Source: Clostridia bacterium (lineage in GTDB: Bacteria > Bacillota > Clostridia > Christensenellales > Borkfalkiaceae). From it: a stretch of DNA of 41,116 nucleotides. The position numbers and the translations under genes were made by a program. Where the stretch lies: contig JAGAOR010000018.1 in assembly GCA_017623605.1 (NCBI GenBank), forward strand, positions 1-41,116. The letters are read 5' to 3'. Positions 40,362 through 41,116 of the stretch are shown one piece after another. The notes under the pieces were generated by a model. That model searched no databases. It had not been told where the DNA came from and saw only the letters and a program-made list of their open reading frames with translations. Positions within the stretch are counted from its first letter, which is position 1; each line of letters opens with the position of its first letter.

Positions 40362-41116
40362 TTAATTGTTTTTGTCGAAAGTTATTGTAACCGTCGTGCC
40401 GCTCCCAACTTCGCTTTGAATAGAAAGTTCGGCATTATACAAAGCGCATATATGTTTTACGATTGCAAGACCTAATCCCGTACCGCCCGTTTTTTTAGAA
40501 CGGGATTTGTCTACACGATAAAATCTTTCGCAAAGGCGTGGGATATTCTCTTTTTCAATACCAATTCCCGTATCGGCTACGGATAATTTCGTTTCATCTT
40601 CATTTTCGCTAATCGTAACGGTAATTTTGCCGTTTTCCACGTTGTAGTGGATTGCGTTCGAACAAAGATTTTCAACCACTTCAAAAATCTTTTTATTATC
40701 TGCTAAAACCGTTCCTGCACCTTTCACTTCCAAAGTTATATTTTTATTTTTGAGTTCAGAAGCAAGCTCCAATGCCACTTCATCGGCAACCGCTTTCACG
40801 TCAACGGGAGAGTGAACAATATCAATATCTTCGCCGTTTTCGAGTTTACTCAATTTGAGCATATCCGAAATAAGCGAAGCAAGGCGCAAACTTTCTTTAT
40901 GTATTCTATCCACTTGCTTTTTAGAACCGTCGTCAAGCGTATCTTTTGAAAGAAGTAATTCCGATAAACCTTGCATAACGGCAACAGGGGTTTTTAATTC
41001 GTGCGAAGCGTTCGCAAAGAAGTCGCTCTTTTGCTTTACTATGGCCTTTTGACTTGTAATATCCGTAATAATCACGATAGAATATACGTTATCGCTTTGG
41101 CTATCCACCTTGCGAA
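40362..41116 (-). CDS. PhoR-like sensor histidine kinase, C-terminal part
   Basis: The frame stays open to the right edge, so the N-terminus lies outside; about 250 residues are visible. They begin with the end of a PAS domain (VIITDITSQKA), then a HisKA domain with the phospho-acceptor in FFANASHELKTPVAV. A full HATPase_c domain follows with the N box ENLCSNAIHYN, ADTGIGIEKE, RFYRVDKSRS and GGTGLGLAIVKHI. PAS-HisKA-HATPase order is that of PhoR/WalK-type kinases; the response regulator is normally encoded just upstream on the same strand, outside this window. A GTG at 41108 is internal and not the start. About 45 bases of A/T-rich sequence separate it from the cysK terminator. Confidence 0.9.
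   Translation of the reverse strand, partial: RKVDSQSDNVYSIVIITDITSQKAIVKQKSDFFANASHELKTPVAVMQGLSELLLSKDTLDDGSKKQVDRIHKESLRLASLISDMLKLSKLENGEDIDIVHSPVDVKAVADEVALELASELKNKNITLEVKGAGTVLADNKKIFEVVENLCSNAIHYNVENGKITVTISENEDETKLSVADTGIGIEKENIPRLCERFYRVDKSRSKKTGGTGLGLAIVKHICALYNAELSIQSEVGSGTTVTITFDKNN

Noticed and set aside
1..41116. tRNA, rRNA, insertion sequences and prophage genes
   Set aside because: I looked for cloverleaf arms, conserved rRNA segments, transposase motifs and phage structural genes and found none I could support.

Overview
The window reads like a chromosomal segment of a low-to-mid-GC Gram-positive anaerobe, most likely an uncultured, probably gut-associated member of the Clostridia (Bacillota). 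The signs are sigma-A promoters (TTGACA, 16-18 bp, TATAAT), strong AGGAGG-type ribosome binding sites, many lipobox lipoproteins, a two-gene Suf/Sms-type Fe-S locus and an efflux ABC transporter of the Gram-positive kind. Placement below class is inference. No rRNA, tRNA, CRISPR array, transposase or phage gene was seen.

Region 1 (1-13.1 kb) is an accessory, cell-surface carbohydrate region. It opens with the tail of a probable glycoside hydrolase. A sugar-isomerase-like (FucI/AraA-like) gene follows and is abruptly joined, near base 845, to the interior of a very large Ig-like surface protein. After that comes a tight run: a DUF4838 lipoprotein, two BIG2 lipoproteins (one with a GLUG/beta-helix-like C-terminus), a secreted multidomain protein and an unrecognised 47-residue protein at 11179-11322 with an excellent ribosome binding site. 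A small InlB-repeat lipoprotein and an acetylxylan-esterase-like alpha/beta hydrolase follow, each preceded by hairpin-forming sequence. Together they look like a glycan-binding and glycan-processing locus, but the substrate cannot be read from the sequence.

Region 2 (13.1-30.6 kb) is mostly housekeeping. It holds a possible small RNA and terminator, a CNNM/CorC-type membrane protein, galE, a YgjP-type metalloprotease and a transglutaminase-like lipoprotein. Next is the minimal Fe-S assembly pair (SufC-like ATPase plus one SufB/D-like scaffold), then two convergent M18 aminopeptidases. A MarR regulator and a MacB-like ABC exporter with a zinc ribbon in its linker form one unit. A DUF378 protein, LemA with DUF2207, and a membrane-anchored protein with DUF1508/YegP repeats complete the region.

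Region 3 (30.6-41.1 kb) carries two overlapping FAD oxidoreductase genes (HI0933/BaiN family and COG2509). The first is preceded by a promoter that predicts a leaderless mRNA. A formate/nitrite-transporter-like protein fused to a CPCC zinc-binding domain also has a leaderless-type promoter. A PepV-like M20 dipeptidase diverges from an operon-like run of radC, a NarL-type histidine kinase, its response regulator, a HAD phosphatase and cysK. The window ends inside a PhoR-like histidine kinase on the minus strand.

The items most worth following up are the gene junction near 845, the 47-residue protein, the FNT-CPCC fusion with Asn in place of the usual channel His, the zinc-ribbon ABC exporter and the two leaderless-type promoters.
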